Shown here: one piece after another, positions 17,987-26,167 of the stretch
Numbering within the stretch: position 1 is the first letter of the stretch
Layout: every line of letters begins with the position of its first letter
DNA from: an uncultured Candidatus Actinomarina sp.
Lineage (GTDB): Bacteria > Actinomycetota > Acidimicrobiia > Actinomarinales > Actinomarinaceae
Assembly: GCA_902610815.1 (NCBI GenBank)
Contig: CACLXG010000006.1
Coordinates: 1-43,439, forward strand
Length of the DNA: 43,439 nucleotides
Direction: 5' to 3'
The notes under the pieces: model-generated
Databases searched by the model: none
What the model saw: the letters and a program-made list of their open reading frames with translations, nothing else
Told to the model about the DNA's origin: nothing
Translations under genes and position numbers: made by a program

Positions 17987-19480
17987 ATGGGAAGCAAATT
18001 TTTTGTAATACTTGGAAGTCAGCTATTTAATCCAAAAATTCTAAAAAAAAATGGCTGTACTGAAGTCTTTATGGCTGAGGACTTTGGTCTTTGTACCTAT
18101 TTTAAACATCATAAATTAAAGCTTTATTTGTTTCTCACTGGTATGCGTGAATATAGAGATGAACTGGAAAATGAATCTATATCTGTAAATTATTTTGAAC
18201 TTTCAAGTCATAAAAAGGGAGAAAGTTATGTCGACTCTCTAATTAAATTCCTAAAAAAGAAAAAGCTATCTGAAATCAATATTTTCGAAATAGAAGATAA
18301 AGCTTTTGAAGAAGAGTTTCTTAAAGCATTAAAAGCTGCAAATGTAACAGTAAATATTTTCCAATCACCAATGTTTATATTTGAAAGAAATGAATTTGTT
18401 TCTATGGCAAAAGGAAAGAAAGTTTATAGAATGTCTTCCTTTTATCAAAAAGCTAGAAAAAATTTAGATATTTTAATGGATGAAAATGGAAAGCCAGTCG
18501 GTGGAAAATGGTCTTTTGACGAAGATAATAGAAAAAAAATACCTAAAAATGTAGAACCACCTGAAATGATTGTTTTTAAAAAATCAAAATATGATGAAGA
18601 AATTAAAAAACTTATTATTAACAATTTTGATGATCATCCAGGAAATTTAGAAAATATTTGGTTTCCTGTAAACAGGGCTGGAGCCGAAGAACAGCTTAAT
18701 AATTTTCTTAAAGTTCGTTTTGAAAACTTTGGAATTTACGAAGACGCAATGCTGGAAGAGAAAAATTTTCTTTTTCACAGCTGCATAAGCCCCTTTTTAA
18801 ACATAGGTCTTTTAACGCCTGATAAAGTCATAAAAAAAACTTTACAGTATGCTGAAAAAAATAATGTACCTATGAACTCGGTAGAGGGGTTTGTTAGGCA
18901 AGTAATTGGTTGGAGAGAATTCATTCGGGGAATCTATCATGAAGAAGGCGCTTTACAATCAAAAAGTAATTACTGGAAACATTCAAAAAAACTAACTTCA
19001 TCATGGTACGACGGAACAACTGGCATTGATCCGCTTGATGACTGTATAAAAACTACTCTTAAAGATGGTTACATACACCACATTCCACGGTTAATGGTTA
19101 TAAGTAATATTATGAATTTATGTGGAGTAGATCCTAAAGAAATCTATAAATGGTTTATGGAAATGTATATAGACTCTTCAGATTGGGTTATGGTTCCGAA
19201 TGTTTTTGGGATGGCTACATATGCTGATGGAGGAATGATGTCTACAAAACCATATACATGTGGTTCAAATTATATCCTGAAAATGAGTAACTACAAAAAA
19301 GGTGATTGGTGTGACACTCTTGATGGTTTGTATTGGAAATTTACAGAAAAGAATAGGGAGTTTTATGAAAATAATCCAAGACTTGCATTACTTACAAGAT
19401 CTCTCGATCGTCTTAATCCAGAAAGAAAAAATCACATTTTTAAAAAAGCTGAAGATTTTATAAAGCAAAATACTATCTAA
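17987..19480 (+). CDS. cryptochrome/photolyase family protein (PhrB/DPRP type)
   Basis: A 497-residue flavoprotein of the deoxyribodipyrimidine photolyase-related group, whose prokaryotic members repair (6-4) photoproducts. The start FFVILGSQLF is typical. The FAD-binding half contains SVEGFVRQVIGWREFIRG, YIHHIPRLMVISNIMNL, a WVMVPNVFGMATYADGG block and NYILKMSNYKKGDW. The last segment normally carries a C-x2-C pair that binds a [4Fe-4S] cluster; here it reads NYKKGDWCDTLDGLYW with a shortened loop, so at least two cluster cysteines appear absent. A TTG codon nine bases upstream is in frame, but the ATG gives better spacing. In surface water the enzyme would counter UV damage. It may be a photoreceptor instead. 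Confidence 0.87.
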   Translation: MGSKFFVILGSQLFNPKILKKNGCTEVFMAEDFGLCTYFKHHKLKLYLFLTGMREYRDELENESISVNYFELSSHKKGESYVDSLIKFLKKKKLSEINIFEIEDKAFEEEFLKALKAANVTVNIFQSPMFIFERNEFVSMAKGKKVYRMSSFYQKARKNLDILMDENGKPVGGKWSFDEDNRKKIPKNVEPPEMIVFKKSKYDEEIKKLIINNFDDHPGNLENIWFPVNRAGAEEQLNNFLKVRFENFGIYEDAMLEEKNFLFHSCISPFLNIGLLTPDKVIKKTLQYAEKNNVPMNSVEGFVRQVIGWREFIRGIYHEEGALQSKSNYWKHSKKLTSSWYDGTTGIDPLDDCIKTTLKDGYIHHIPRLMVISNIMNLCGVDPKEIYKWFMEMYIDSSDWVMVPNVFGMATYADGGMMSTKPYTCGSNYILKMSNYKKGDWCDTLDGLYWKFTEKNREFYENNPRLALLTRSLDRLNPERKNHIFKKAEDFIKQNTI

Positions 19481-19486
19481 ATATTT

Positions 19487-20263
19487 TTATTTATTTAAAT
19501 AATTACGAAATAAAATTGGCTCATCAGTTATAACGCCATCGCATCCAATTTCTAAACAAGTTTTAAAATTTTCTATAGAATTTACAGTCCATACATGTAG
19601 TTGAAGATTGTTTAATTTACAAAAATCTACTAGTTTTTTTGAATAAACTTGTATCCCCCTCCATCTAAATGGAGCTTGGAGTGCTTGAACCTTGAAATTT
19701 CTTTTTTGTAAAGGTAAAAATCTTGCAATAGCATTTTCTCGAAAAGTTCCAGAGGTTAGTATTTCTCCCTTGCTTACATTTAAAAATTCGTCTAATCTTT
19801 TCGGGCTAAATGATGAAACTAATACTCTTTCTTTTGCATTTAGAGAGTTTATTATTTCTACAACCTTTTTTGCCATTCCCGTTTGCTTTAGATCAAGATT
19901 AAATTTTAACTTTTCACTCATCTTTAAGGCATCAACTAACCTAACAAAATTAGTTGTTTTATCTTTTTGTTGACTTTTTTCATAAAACTTATACCCAGCA
20001 TTAATTTTTGAAATTTCACTCCAATTAAAGTCCTGGACTTTTCCAGATACATTCGTCGTTCTGTCGAAAGTTTCATCATGATGAAGAAATATTTCACCAT
20101 CTTTAGACATACGTAAGTCAGTTTCAAAATGCGAAAATCCTTCTTTAATTACTAGCTCAAGACCATGGAGTGTATTCTCAGGTACTATATTTGATCCTCC
20201 GCGATGAGGAATAATCAGTGGTTTATCACCATCAAAATATGATTTATTATCCAGAAACTCCAC
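19487..20263 (-). CDS. glycerophosphodiester phosphodiesterase
   Basis: A 258-residue TIM-barrel GDPD enzyme that splits glycerophosphodiesters into glycerol-3-phosphate and an alcohol. The catalytic residues are visible: HRGG near 20, PENT, the ETDLRMSKDG metal site, and HHDETFDRTT with the second histidine. The C-terminal WTVNS and GCDGVITDEP segments are family hallmarks. There is no signal peptide, so it is probably cytoplasmic (UgpQ-like). The start overlaps the tldE end by 17 bases, making it the last gene of the tldD-tldE unit. It may recycle headgroups from membrane lipids. Confidence 0.94.
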   Translation of the reverse strand: MEFLDNKSYFDGDKPLIIPHRGGSNIVPENTLHGLELVIKEGFSHFETDLRMSKDGEIFLHHDETFDRTTNVSGKVQDFNWSEISKINAGYKFYEKSQQKDKTTNFVRLVDALKMSEKLKFNLDLKQTGMAKKVVEIINSLNAKERVLVSSFSPKRLDEFLNVSKGEILTSGTFRENAIARFLPLQKRNFKVQALQAPFRWRGIQVYSKKLVDFCKLNNLQLHVWTVNSIENFKTCLEIGCDGVITDEPILFRNYLNK

Positions 20264-21572
20264 CTGTAAAATTAAAGTTTTTTAAATGTAGGGGTGGTAC
20301 TTTTAACATACCTTCTCCAAATTCTGAATCTGCATATCTCGACTTATCCCCAATAGATAAAACATTTCCGGGTGCAAGTGAAGCCATAAAGCTTTGCGTA
20401 AATCTTAACCTACCAACAGGTTTAACTATCTTTCCATTTTCAATCAAAAAAGATCCATTTCGATTTAACCCAGTTACAACTTGAGTGATTGGATCTAAAA
20501 CCCTGCAGTACCAAAACTCATTTATGTAAATACCCTTTTTAACACTTTTTATCATTTCTTTTTGTGAAGCATTACCCTCTGAAAGCTTAATATTTGTACC
20601 TATTCCGCCAAAATTTTCTCCCCAACCAAACAATTCATGAAAAGTGTTTTCAGCACTTAATTCCTTTGCTGTTCGCCTAGTATGAAAATAAGATTTTGAA
20701 ACTCCATCTTTGACAACTTCTAAGTTTTTTTTCTTTGATCCGGACGCATCAATCTTAAACCCAATTGATTCATTATCCTCTGGAGTGTCGATAATGTTTA
20801 TTTGACTATCAAACTGGTTTTCATCTATGGTTATTGGACTCATTCCATCAATTTTGCTTTTTGCATTAAAACCATAAACTCCAAGAAAAACCAATATCGT
20901 GCTTACTGCTTCGTGACCAAGAATTACTTCATAGTTTCCTGGTTCTATGTCCTCTGGGTTCTCACTGTCAATTGCTAGTTTTGCTGCTTCACTACCAGCA
21001 TGATGAGCTTCTATATCTGACAATGTTATTCCTCCCCTATGGGAAGACCCGGCTGATGATTCTGTTCTAAAAATTCCATCAATGAATGCGCTGCTAGATG
21101 AATCAGAAGAATTTAACCCATTAGTATTCCATACAAAATAATTATTTATATAGCTAGAACAGTATCCTGCAGCGTTCATATCTTTTCCCTCGGAAACAAA
21201 TTCTCGAACCTTATTTGCCCTTTCATCAGGTGATGATTCAACCAGTTTGGAAAAACCATTATAGGATTGTGAGGCATCAGGAAGACCAGCCCAACCTTTG
21301 TCTATTGGGCTTTTACTTAAAGAGTCCATAGCTTTAGAAACAAATTCTTGTGGGTTTTTTAATGCTGTTAAATTAGTTGACATAGTTACAGTTTTAGAAT
21401 CATTGTGTAATGTCAAAAATACGTCGGCAGATTCTTCATCAACATTTTGATGAATTTGAGAATTAGCAAACCTAGTTAATGCACTTTTTGAATGCATCAT
21501 TTTTAATTCACATTCTGTATCAGAAGGAATGTTTTTTTCAATATCTTGAAGTAAATCTTCCCAAATTTTCAT
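20247..21572 (-). CDS. tldE: metallopeptidase-like TldE/PmbA family protein
   Basis: A 441-residue partner of TldD. TldD/TldE form a heterodimeric zinc protease that trims unfolded or modified peptides, as known for microcin B17 maturation and CcdA degradation in E. coli. TldE has no metal-binding motif of its own, and none is seen here. The region GNYEVILGHEAVSTILVFLG corresponds to the TldD active-site helix without the HExxxH. The glycine-rich C-terminal GNVLSIGDKSRYADSEFG block also fits. It overlaps tldD by 4 bases. The natural substrate in this organism is unknown. Confidence 0.9.
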   Translation of the reverse strand: MKIWEDLLQDIEKNIPSDTECELKMMHSKSALTRFANSQIHQNVDEESADVFLTLHNDSKTVTMSTNLTALKNPQEFVSKAMDSLSKSPIDKGWAGLPDASQSYNGFSKLVESSPDERANKVREFVSEGKDMNAAGYCSSYINNYFVWNTNGLNSSDSSSSAFIDGIFRTESSAGSSHRGGITLSDIEAHHAGSEAAKLAIDSENPEDIEPGNYEVILGHEAVSTILVFLGVYGFNAKSKIDGMSPITIDENQFDSQINIIDTPEDNESIGFKIDASGSKKKNLEVVKDGVSKSYFHTRRTAKELSAENTFHELFGWGENFGGIGTNIKLSEGNASQKEMIKSVKKGIYINEFWYCRVLDPITQVVTGLNRNGSFLIENGKIVKPVGRLRFTQSFMASLAPGNVLSIGDKSRYADSEFGEGMLKVPPLHLKNFNFTGGVSG

Positions 21573-23005
21573 CCACGAACTCCAATACGCGTATTTTTAA
21601 ATCTTGCTGGAGAAGCAGGGTGTCCAGTATGCCCAATTTGGCTTGGTTGTCCTTTGCCACAGTTTGGAGTTCCCCAAAACACCCATTCTTCTTCACCTGA
21701 CAACATATCCATATTTCCCCAAAACTCAGGTGTAATCCCCGTATATGTCGGGTTCTTTACCATATCAATTATTTTTCCATTTTTAACTAACCAACCAACT
21801 TCACATCCAAATTGAAAATTTAATCTTAAGTCATCTATGGACCAAGAGCGGTTAGTTTCCATATAGATTCCCTCATCTGTAGCTTCTATAATTTGATCTA
21901 ACGATGAGTCACCTGGAAGCAGACCAACATTAGTCATCCTTACCATGGGCAATCTTCCAAAACCATCTGCACGAACCATACCACCCGGTGGTACTCCAGC
22001 AACAGCAGCACTGTCTCTACCTGACAAAACTCCAGTCCAAATTCCTTCTTTTACAATATCAACTCTTTGGGCAGGTGTTCCTTCATCATCGTATTTAAAT
22101 GTTGCAAGTGCTCCAGGAAGTGTGGCGTCAGCAACTATATTCATTAATTCTGAACCATATTTATGCTTATTTAATTTTTTTAAATCTAAATGAGAGGTTC
22201 CAGCATAAGCTGCTTCCCAACCTAAAATTCTATCAAGCTCAATAGCATGTCCTACAGATTCATGAATTTGTAAAGCAAGCTGGCTACCCTCAAGGATCAA
22301 GTCCATCGTTCCTTGGGGACATTGAGGAGCTACCAAAAGCCTTTGGGATTCCTCTGCCAATCTGTCTAGATGTCTTTCAAATTCAAAACTTTTTATTACT
22401 TCCCAGCCACCAGTTCTATATTCACCAAAAGATTGAGGATATGACCTTATTTGGGTTTCGCCATCACCTACTGATAATGAAGATATTCCTCCTCCGGATT
22501 CAATAATATTTTGATATATTTTATGCCCCTGACTTGAAGCAAACCACTTTTCTGTATCCCAAAAATCTAATCTTCCAAAAGCTCTTGAGCTGCCAAGTTT
22601 TTTCATCTTTTGGGTAGATGAGATTAAAAGGTCAATTTGTTCAGAACTAGAGACTGAAAAAGGATTTTCTTCGTGTGGAGTCGTATAGGTATCTTCAACT
22701 ACTGGTACATCTGCAAATGGTAATTCTTCTCCAGCAACCATTGCAGATGCTTTAGCTATTTCAAAAGATTTTTTTCCTGCTTGTTTTAAAGATTCGTTAG
22801 ATAAATCATATGTGGAATAAAAACCCCAAGAAGAGCCTACTAAAGCTCTAATTCCAATCCCAATTTTTTCATTCTCATTAAAATTTTCAATTTCTCCGTT
22901 TTTTGCTGCAATGCTTCTTGATTTAGAAATTAAGAGTCTTGCATCAGAATATTTTGCTCCACTATCTATTGCTGAGTCAATTGCAATTTCGAGATGTTCG
23001 AACAT
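21569..23005 (-). CDS. tldD: zinc metalloprotease TldD
   Basis: A 478-residue protease subunit with the HExxxH zinc motif HESVGHAIELDRILG in the middle of the protein; the cysteine seen in some members is not needed. The N-terminal GIGIRALVGSSWGFYST segment and the C-terminal GCEVGWLVKNGKI block are typical of the TldD/PmbA fold. The protein is normal in length. It begins the tldD-tldE-gdpD unit 45 bases after the sigma factor gene on the same strand. A TAATCT sequence 7 bases upstream of the ATG could serve as a leaderless -10 box. Confidence 0.94.
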   Translation of the reverse strand: MFEHLEIAIDSAIDSGAKYSDARLLISKSRSIAAKNGEIENFNENEKIGIGIRALVGSSWGFYSTYDLSNESLKQAGKKSFEIAKASAMVAGEELPFADVPVVEDTYTTPHEENPFSVSSSEQIDLLISSTQKMKKLGSSRAFGRLDFWDTEKWFASSQGHKIYQNIIESGGGISSLSVGDGETQIRSYPQSFGEYRTGGWEVIKSFEFERHLDRLAEESQRLLVAPQCPQGTMDLILEGSQLALQIHESVGHAIELDRILGWEAAYAGTSHLDLKKLNKHKYGSELMNIVADATLPGALATFKYDDEGTPAQRVDIVKEGIWTGVLSGRDSAAVAGVPPGGMVRADGFGRLPMVRMTNVGLLPGDSSLDQIIEATDEGIYMETNRSWSIDDLRLNFQFGCEVGWLVKNGKIIDMVKNPTYTGITPEFWGNMDMLSGEEEWVFWGTPNCGKGQPSQIGHTGHPASPARFKNTRIGVRG

Positions 23006-23050
23006 GTAATATAGATTACCAATTTAAAGAGTAAAGATAAAATTAAAAAG

Positions 23051-24106
23051 TTAGACTAAGTCTTGTTCTCTAATCCCAAAAGATGGGTGACGAAGCCTGC
23101 AGAGAGCCAGTTTTTCTAACTGTCTGATTCTTTCTCGGGTCAGGTCAAACTCTTCACCAATTTCTTCAAGTGTTCTTGGGACGCCATCGTAAAAACCATA
23201 TCTTAAAGCTAAGATTCTTCCTTCTCTTTCAGGAAGTCTGCTAATACTATCTCTGAGACTTTCCGCTACATCTAAATCTTGAACAATTAATGAAGGATCG
23301 CTAGCATCTTCATCTTGGATAAAATCACCAAGCTGTGCACCGTCTTCACCGACAGGTTGTTCTAGCGAAACTGTATCAGCAACACTTAAAGCTAGTTCTA
23401 CCTTGTCAACCCCTACTCCTGCCTCTTTAGCAATCTCTTGTGGTTTTGGATCTCTACCTAGTTCAGCCTTAAGTTGAGCTTGTGCTGCTCGGACTGCAGC
23501 CATTGTGTCATGTAGGTGTACAGGGATTCTTACTGTTCTTGACTTATCAGCAATAGCTCTTGTAATAGCTTGTCTAATCCACCAAGTTGCATAAGTTGAA
23601 AATTTAAAACCTTTACGCCAATCGAACTTTTCAACGGCACGTATTAAACCAAGGTTTCCTTCCTGGATTAAATCTAGAAAATCTATACCTGAGGTGTTTG
23701 CATATCTTCTTGCGTTAGCGACAACTAATCTTAGGTTTGCAGTAAGGAAAGCGTCTTTGGCCTCGGCTCCTTTTTTTCTATCTCTTTTTAAACGGATTTC
23801 ACCTTTTTTATCTTTAAATTGTTTCTTTTGCAACTTCACTGCAGCTTTTTCACCAGATTCAATTTTCTGAGCTAATTCAACTTCTTGCTCTGCAGTTAAT
23901 AGGTCAAAGTTTCCAATTGCAGTCAAATACTGGCTAACTAGGTCTGTAGTAAGTTTTCCTTTATCATCAGCCAATTTTTTTGTTAGGGATTTTGCTTTTT
24001 CACGAGCAGCCTTCTCCTGTTCAGGAGTTAAAGTAGTATCTTCATTAGAAAAATCAGCTTCTTTAGCCTCTGGTTTTGGCTTTGAAGGTATTGTTTTAGT
24101 CACCAT
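23051..24106 (-). CDS. rpoD: principal RNA polymerase sigma factor (RpoD/HrdB/SigA)
   Basis: A 351-residue sigma-70 group 1 factor. Region 1.2 starts at [17 protein letters not shown], region 2 at [21 protein letters not shown] and includes the -10 recognition and melting helix ([15 protein letters not shown]). Region 3 follows with IPVHLHDTM, and region 4 ends the protein with the helix-turn-helix [22 protein letters not shown]. The N-terminal region 1.1 is short and lysine-rich. A charged stretch (about residues 92-116) sits between regions 1.2 and 2. The HTH and region 2 sequences are so conserved that this is most likely the housekeeping factor. Confidence 0.95.
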   Translation of the reverse strand: MVTKTIPSKPKPEAKEADFSNEDTTLTPEQEKAAREKAKSLTKKLADDKGKLTTDLVSQYLTAIGNFDLLTAEQEVELAQKIESGEKAAVKLQKKQFKDKKGEIRLKRDRKKGAEAKDAFLTANLRLVVANARRYANTSGIDFLDLIQEGNLGLIRAVEKFDWRKGFKFSTYATWWIRQAITRAIADKSRTVRIPVHLHDTMAAVRAAQAQLKAELGRDPKPQEIAKEAGVGVDKVELALSVADTVSLEQPVGEDGAQLGDFIQDEDASDPSLIVQDLDVAESLRDSISRLPEREGRILALRYGFYDGVPRTLEEIGEEFDLTRERIRQLEKLALCRLRHPSFGIREQDLV

Positions 24107-24169
24107 CAGTATTTTGACCTTTATGCTTGCTAATCAGTTACAAAGGTGAATAATATACAAGGAATTAAT

Positions 24170-25060
24170 TTAAAGCGAATTGATAAATAAATTATTTTTA
24201 GAAAGATCAATGCTTACATATATATAAGAAATCCACAAAAAGTCGGCAATTGCAAGATGTAATATGCTTAAAGGCAAAATTATATTAGTTAGAACATTCA
24301 GCACACCTAGAAATACCGCAATAATTATTAATAATTGTAATGGTTTAACCCTTACATTATAATTTTTGCTTATTCCAGTTGCGTAAACGTATAGAACTAT
24401 TGACAGTATGGAGGAAACAATAGGATGTAAAATTCTTAATCTTGTCAGTACTTCAGATGTTTTATCAAAATCTGCTAAAAATCCCTCTATAAATGAAGCA
24501 CTTGGAAATAAGACATCAGCTAAAGCAGTGATTGAGCCAGTTGCTCCGCTCAGTAGAAACAAAGAAGAAATTAGTATAAAGTTTTTATTAAACATGGGTC
24601 TTATGTTCTCAATGTCGTCTTGAAGAATTTTGTATAATATTGCATAGCTTCCAAGTAAACCAAATGTATTTACTAAATGAATTGGAACTGCAATTATCCT
24701 TGGTAGTGAACTATTGAGACCTACCCATTCAAAAATGACAATTATTGCTCCAATGAGGGCCTCAAAAATTACGAAAAAAGTGAGGAAGTTAGTTACCGTT
24801 CTTACCAAAGAATCTTTTGGAAATCCTCTAGTCTTTGCAAAAATAATCAAAGTAACGACTAATAAAACTCCACTTACAGAACGATGGGAAAATTCAATTA
24901 ATTCTGATGTATCTGATAACGCGGGAATTATCTTTCCTTTACATGTTGGCCATGTTGCTCCACAGCCATCGCCAGACCCAGTAGCTCTAACAAAGGCTCC
25001 AGCCAAAATTGATGCTATAGATAAGAAAAGCCCTGCTTTTGCGTAAGACTCGACTTTCAC
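24170..25060 (-). CDS. ctaA: heme A synthase
   Basis: A 296-residue membrane protein that oxidises the methyl group of heme O to make heme A for the terminal oxidase. It has about eight hydrophobic segments in two halves. The first half has GAFVRATGSGDGCGATWPTC, with the paired cysteines typical of actinobacterial and Gram-positive CtaA, and EFSHRSVSG with a heme-ligand histidine. The second half has histidines in RILHPIVSS and ILHLAIADF. It overlaps the HTH gene by 4 bases. ctaB and the oxidase genes lie 9-14 kb away, so the pathway is split into two clusters. Confidence 0.95.
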   Translation of the reverse strand: MKVESYAKAGLFLSIASILAGAFVRATGSGDGCGATWPTCKGKIIPALSDTSELIEFSHRSVSGVLLVVTLIIFAKTRGFPKDSLVRTVTNFLTFFVIFEALIGAIIVIFEWVGLNSSLPRIIAVPIHLVNTFGLLGSYAILYKILQDDIENIRPMFNKNFILISSLFLLSGATGSITALADVLFPSASFIEGFLADFDKTSEVLTRLRILHPIVSSILSIVLYVYATGISKNYNVRVKPLQLLIIIAVFLGVLNVLTNIILPLSILHLAIADFLWISYIYVSIDLSKNNLFINSL

Positions 25061-25659
25061 AATAAATTATCTAAAAATGTTTTTAGTGAATCCCAAAATA
25101 AGGAGAATGAATTATAAAGAACAATACAAAGTACCAAGAGCAAAGCCGTTGTTTTTAGATTGCGAGTGAAATAAAAACCAATTTGTTTTTGATCATATAT
25201 ATATGGTTCTTCATCAGAAAATTCAAGGAGATTAGTAGTTTGGATTGGTTTTTTAATATATTCTTCTAGAGTATCTTCCTTAACCTCCGAAACCTCAATA
25301 GATTTGTAATCAAAATCATTAAGTGTTGTTTCTTTTCTTTGGAAGGTATTTCGAAATTTATCAATTCTAGTTTGTTTAATTTGCACATCATTATTTTTTA
25401 TTGAGAAGAGACTTTCCTCTGTTAATAATGAACCTACTTCCTTTAATTGTTCTGTTGAGAATCCATCAAGAGTATGTGTTATTTCAGTACCGAGAAGCCC
25501 CTCAAGAGCATTAATAATTTTTTTATCTGTAGGAAAGCTTGTTCCAGCCTCCCACTGCTTTACTTCTTTTACTTTTACACCAGTAAAAGAAGCTATCTGT
25601 TTATTGCTCAAGCCTCTGTCGGCTTTAAGTCTTTTAAATTCTATTTGAAAATTATTCAT
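25057..25659 (-). CDS. HTH protein with a C-terminal membrane anchor (RodZ-like architecture)
   Basis: A 200-residue protein. Residues 1-60 form an Xre-type helix-turn-helix (SNKQIASFTGVKVKEVKQWE). A long acidic, low-complexity linker follows, then a hydrophobic helix near residues 170-190 (TTALLLVLCIVLYNSFSLFW) and a short tail. The design resembles RodZ but lacks any extracytoplasmic domain, so a shape-related role is unproven. The longer frame running upstream to 25797 was rejected because it would be read through the antisense strand of the tRNA gene; the ATG at 25659 has a TAGAAT box 7 bases ahead. It precedes and overlaps ctaA. Membrane-linked regulation is possible. Confidence 0.75.
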   Translation of the reverse strand: MNNFQIEFKRLKADRGLSNKQIASFTGVKVKEVKQWEAGTSFPTDKKIINALEGLLGTEITHTLDGFSTEQLKEVGSLLTEESLFSIKNNDVQIKQTRIDKFRNTFQRKETTLNDFDYKSIEVSEVKEDTLEEYIKKPIQTTNLLEFSDEEPYIYDQKQIGFYFTRNLKTTALLLVLCIVLYNSFSLFWDSLKTFLDNLL

Positions 25660-25666
25660 TACTTTA

Positions 25667-25672
25667 ATTCTA
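25667..25672 (-). promoter_or_regulatory. -10 box of the HTH-ctaA unit
   Basis: TAGAAT on the reverse strand, 7 bases before the ATG at 25659. It fits the leaderless pattern and helps decide the start. Confidence 0.45.
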
Positions 25673-25691
25673 TTCAATATAATTTTTTTTA

Positions 25692-25697
25692 TATAAC
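25692..25697 (+). promoter_or_regulatory. possible -10 box of the tRNA-Sec gene
   Basis: TATAAC ends 13 bases before the first base of the tRNA. A -35 box is not obvious. Confidence 0.35.
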
Positions 25698-25710
25698 TAG
25701 TCTTAAGTAC

Positions 25711-25802
25711 GGAGGTGAATGAGCGCCTGGTGGGCTCCACAGTCTTCAAAACTGTTGAAAGGTGTAAAAGTCTTTGGCAGGTTCGATTCCTGTCCACCTC
25801 CG
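25711..25802 (+). tRNA. selC: tRNA-Sec (selenocysteine), anticodon UCA
   Basis: A 92-base tRNA with the marks of selenocysteine tRNA. The anticodon loop CTTCAAA, closed by the 5-bp stem ACAGT/ACTGT, puts TCA at 25746-25748, which reads UGA. The acceptor pairs GGAGGTG with CACCTCC (7 bp plus an A-C mismatch). The extended variable arm AAAGG/TCTTT is long, the T arm is GCAGG-TTCGATT-CCTGT, and the D arm has GAGC/GCTC. The overall order and T-arm are close to E. coli selC as I remember it. The discriminator is G and CCA is not encoded. The presence implies SelA, SelB and SelD and at least one UGA-containing selenoprotein elsewhere; none is evident here. Confidence 0.92.
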
Positions 25803-25825
25803 CTACTTTATAAGATATATATGTT

Positions 25826-25831
25826 TAATAT
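25826..25831 (+). promoter_or_regulatory. -10 box of the small GroES-like gene
   Basis: TAATAT lies 6 bases before the ATG at 25838, giving a leaderless start. It also separates this gene from the tRNA transcript. Confidence 0.45.
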
Positions 25832-25837
25832 TAGAAA

Positions 25838-26167
25838 ATGGCAGAAGAAAAAAGCTTATTAGATGAAGTGCAAGAAGCACCTGCAGGATTCAAGGTTTCC
25901 CCTGGCTGGAGAGTTGGTCACCTAAAAGAAGAGACAATTACTAAATCAGGACTTCTTGTTCCAGCTGGTAGTGAAAAAACTTCGGAGGCTCTGCCTCTCA
26001 TTGATGTTGATACGGGGCAGCAGTTCTGGGCTGTAGCTAGTGGTGCATGGAAATTTATCTGGCCACCAACTGGGAAAGTAGTTTTAGCTGTTAGAGAATC
26101 ACAAATTATTGCTGAAGAAGAACTTTCAAAATCATCTGAAAATGGCCAATTACCTATAATGAAATAA
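25838..26167 (+). CDS. small conserved-looking protein, possible GroES-like fold
   Basis: A 109-residue protein I do not recognise with certainty. The stretch ITKSGLLVPAGSEKTSEA resembles the GroES/Cpn10 mobile-loop region (TKSGIVLP-like), and the later GKVVLAVRESQIIAEEE resembles the closing GroES strand (EVLIMSESDILA-like). The middle is shorter and tryptophan-rich (GQQFWAVASGAWKFIWPP), unlike any chaperonin I know. The length fits a Cpn10. It has a clear -10 box 6 bases before the ATG, and the stop codon directly abuts hflX. No groEL lies nearby. It could be a remote Cpn10 relative or an unrelated beta-barrel protein. Confidence 0.6.
   Translation: MAEEKSLLDEVQEAPAGFKVSPGWRVGHLKEETITKSGLLVPAGSEKTSEALPLIDVDTGQQFWAVASGAWKFIWPPTGKVVLAVRESQIIAEEELSKSSENGQLPIMK

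Noticed and set aside
25746-25748. tRNA read as a UGA-decoding tryptophan tRNA (genetic code 4 or 25)
   Set aside because: The long variable arm and selC-like T arm point to tRNA-Sec, and TGA is used as a normal stop in this window (for example ctaC, ctaE, gnd and hflX).
25660-25797. N-terminal extension of the HTH protein gene on the reverse strand
   Set aside because: It would be encoded on the antisense strand of the tRNA-Sec gene and lacks domain similarity; the ATG at 25659 has a good -10 box and begins the HTH.
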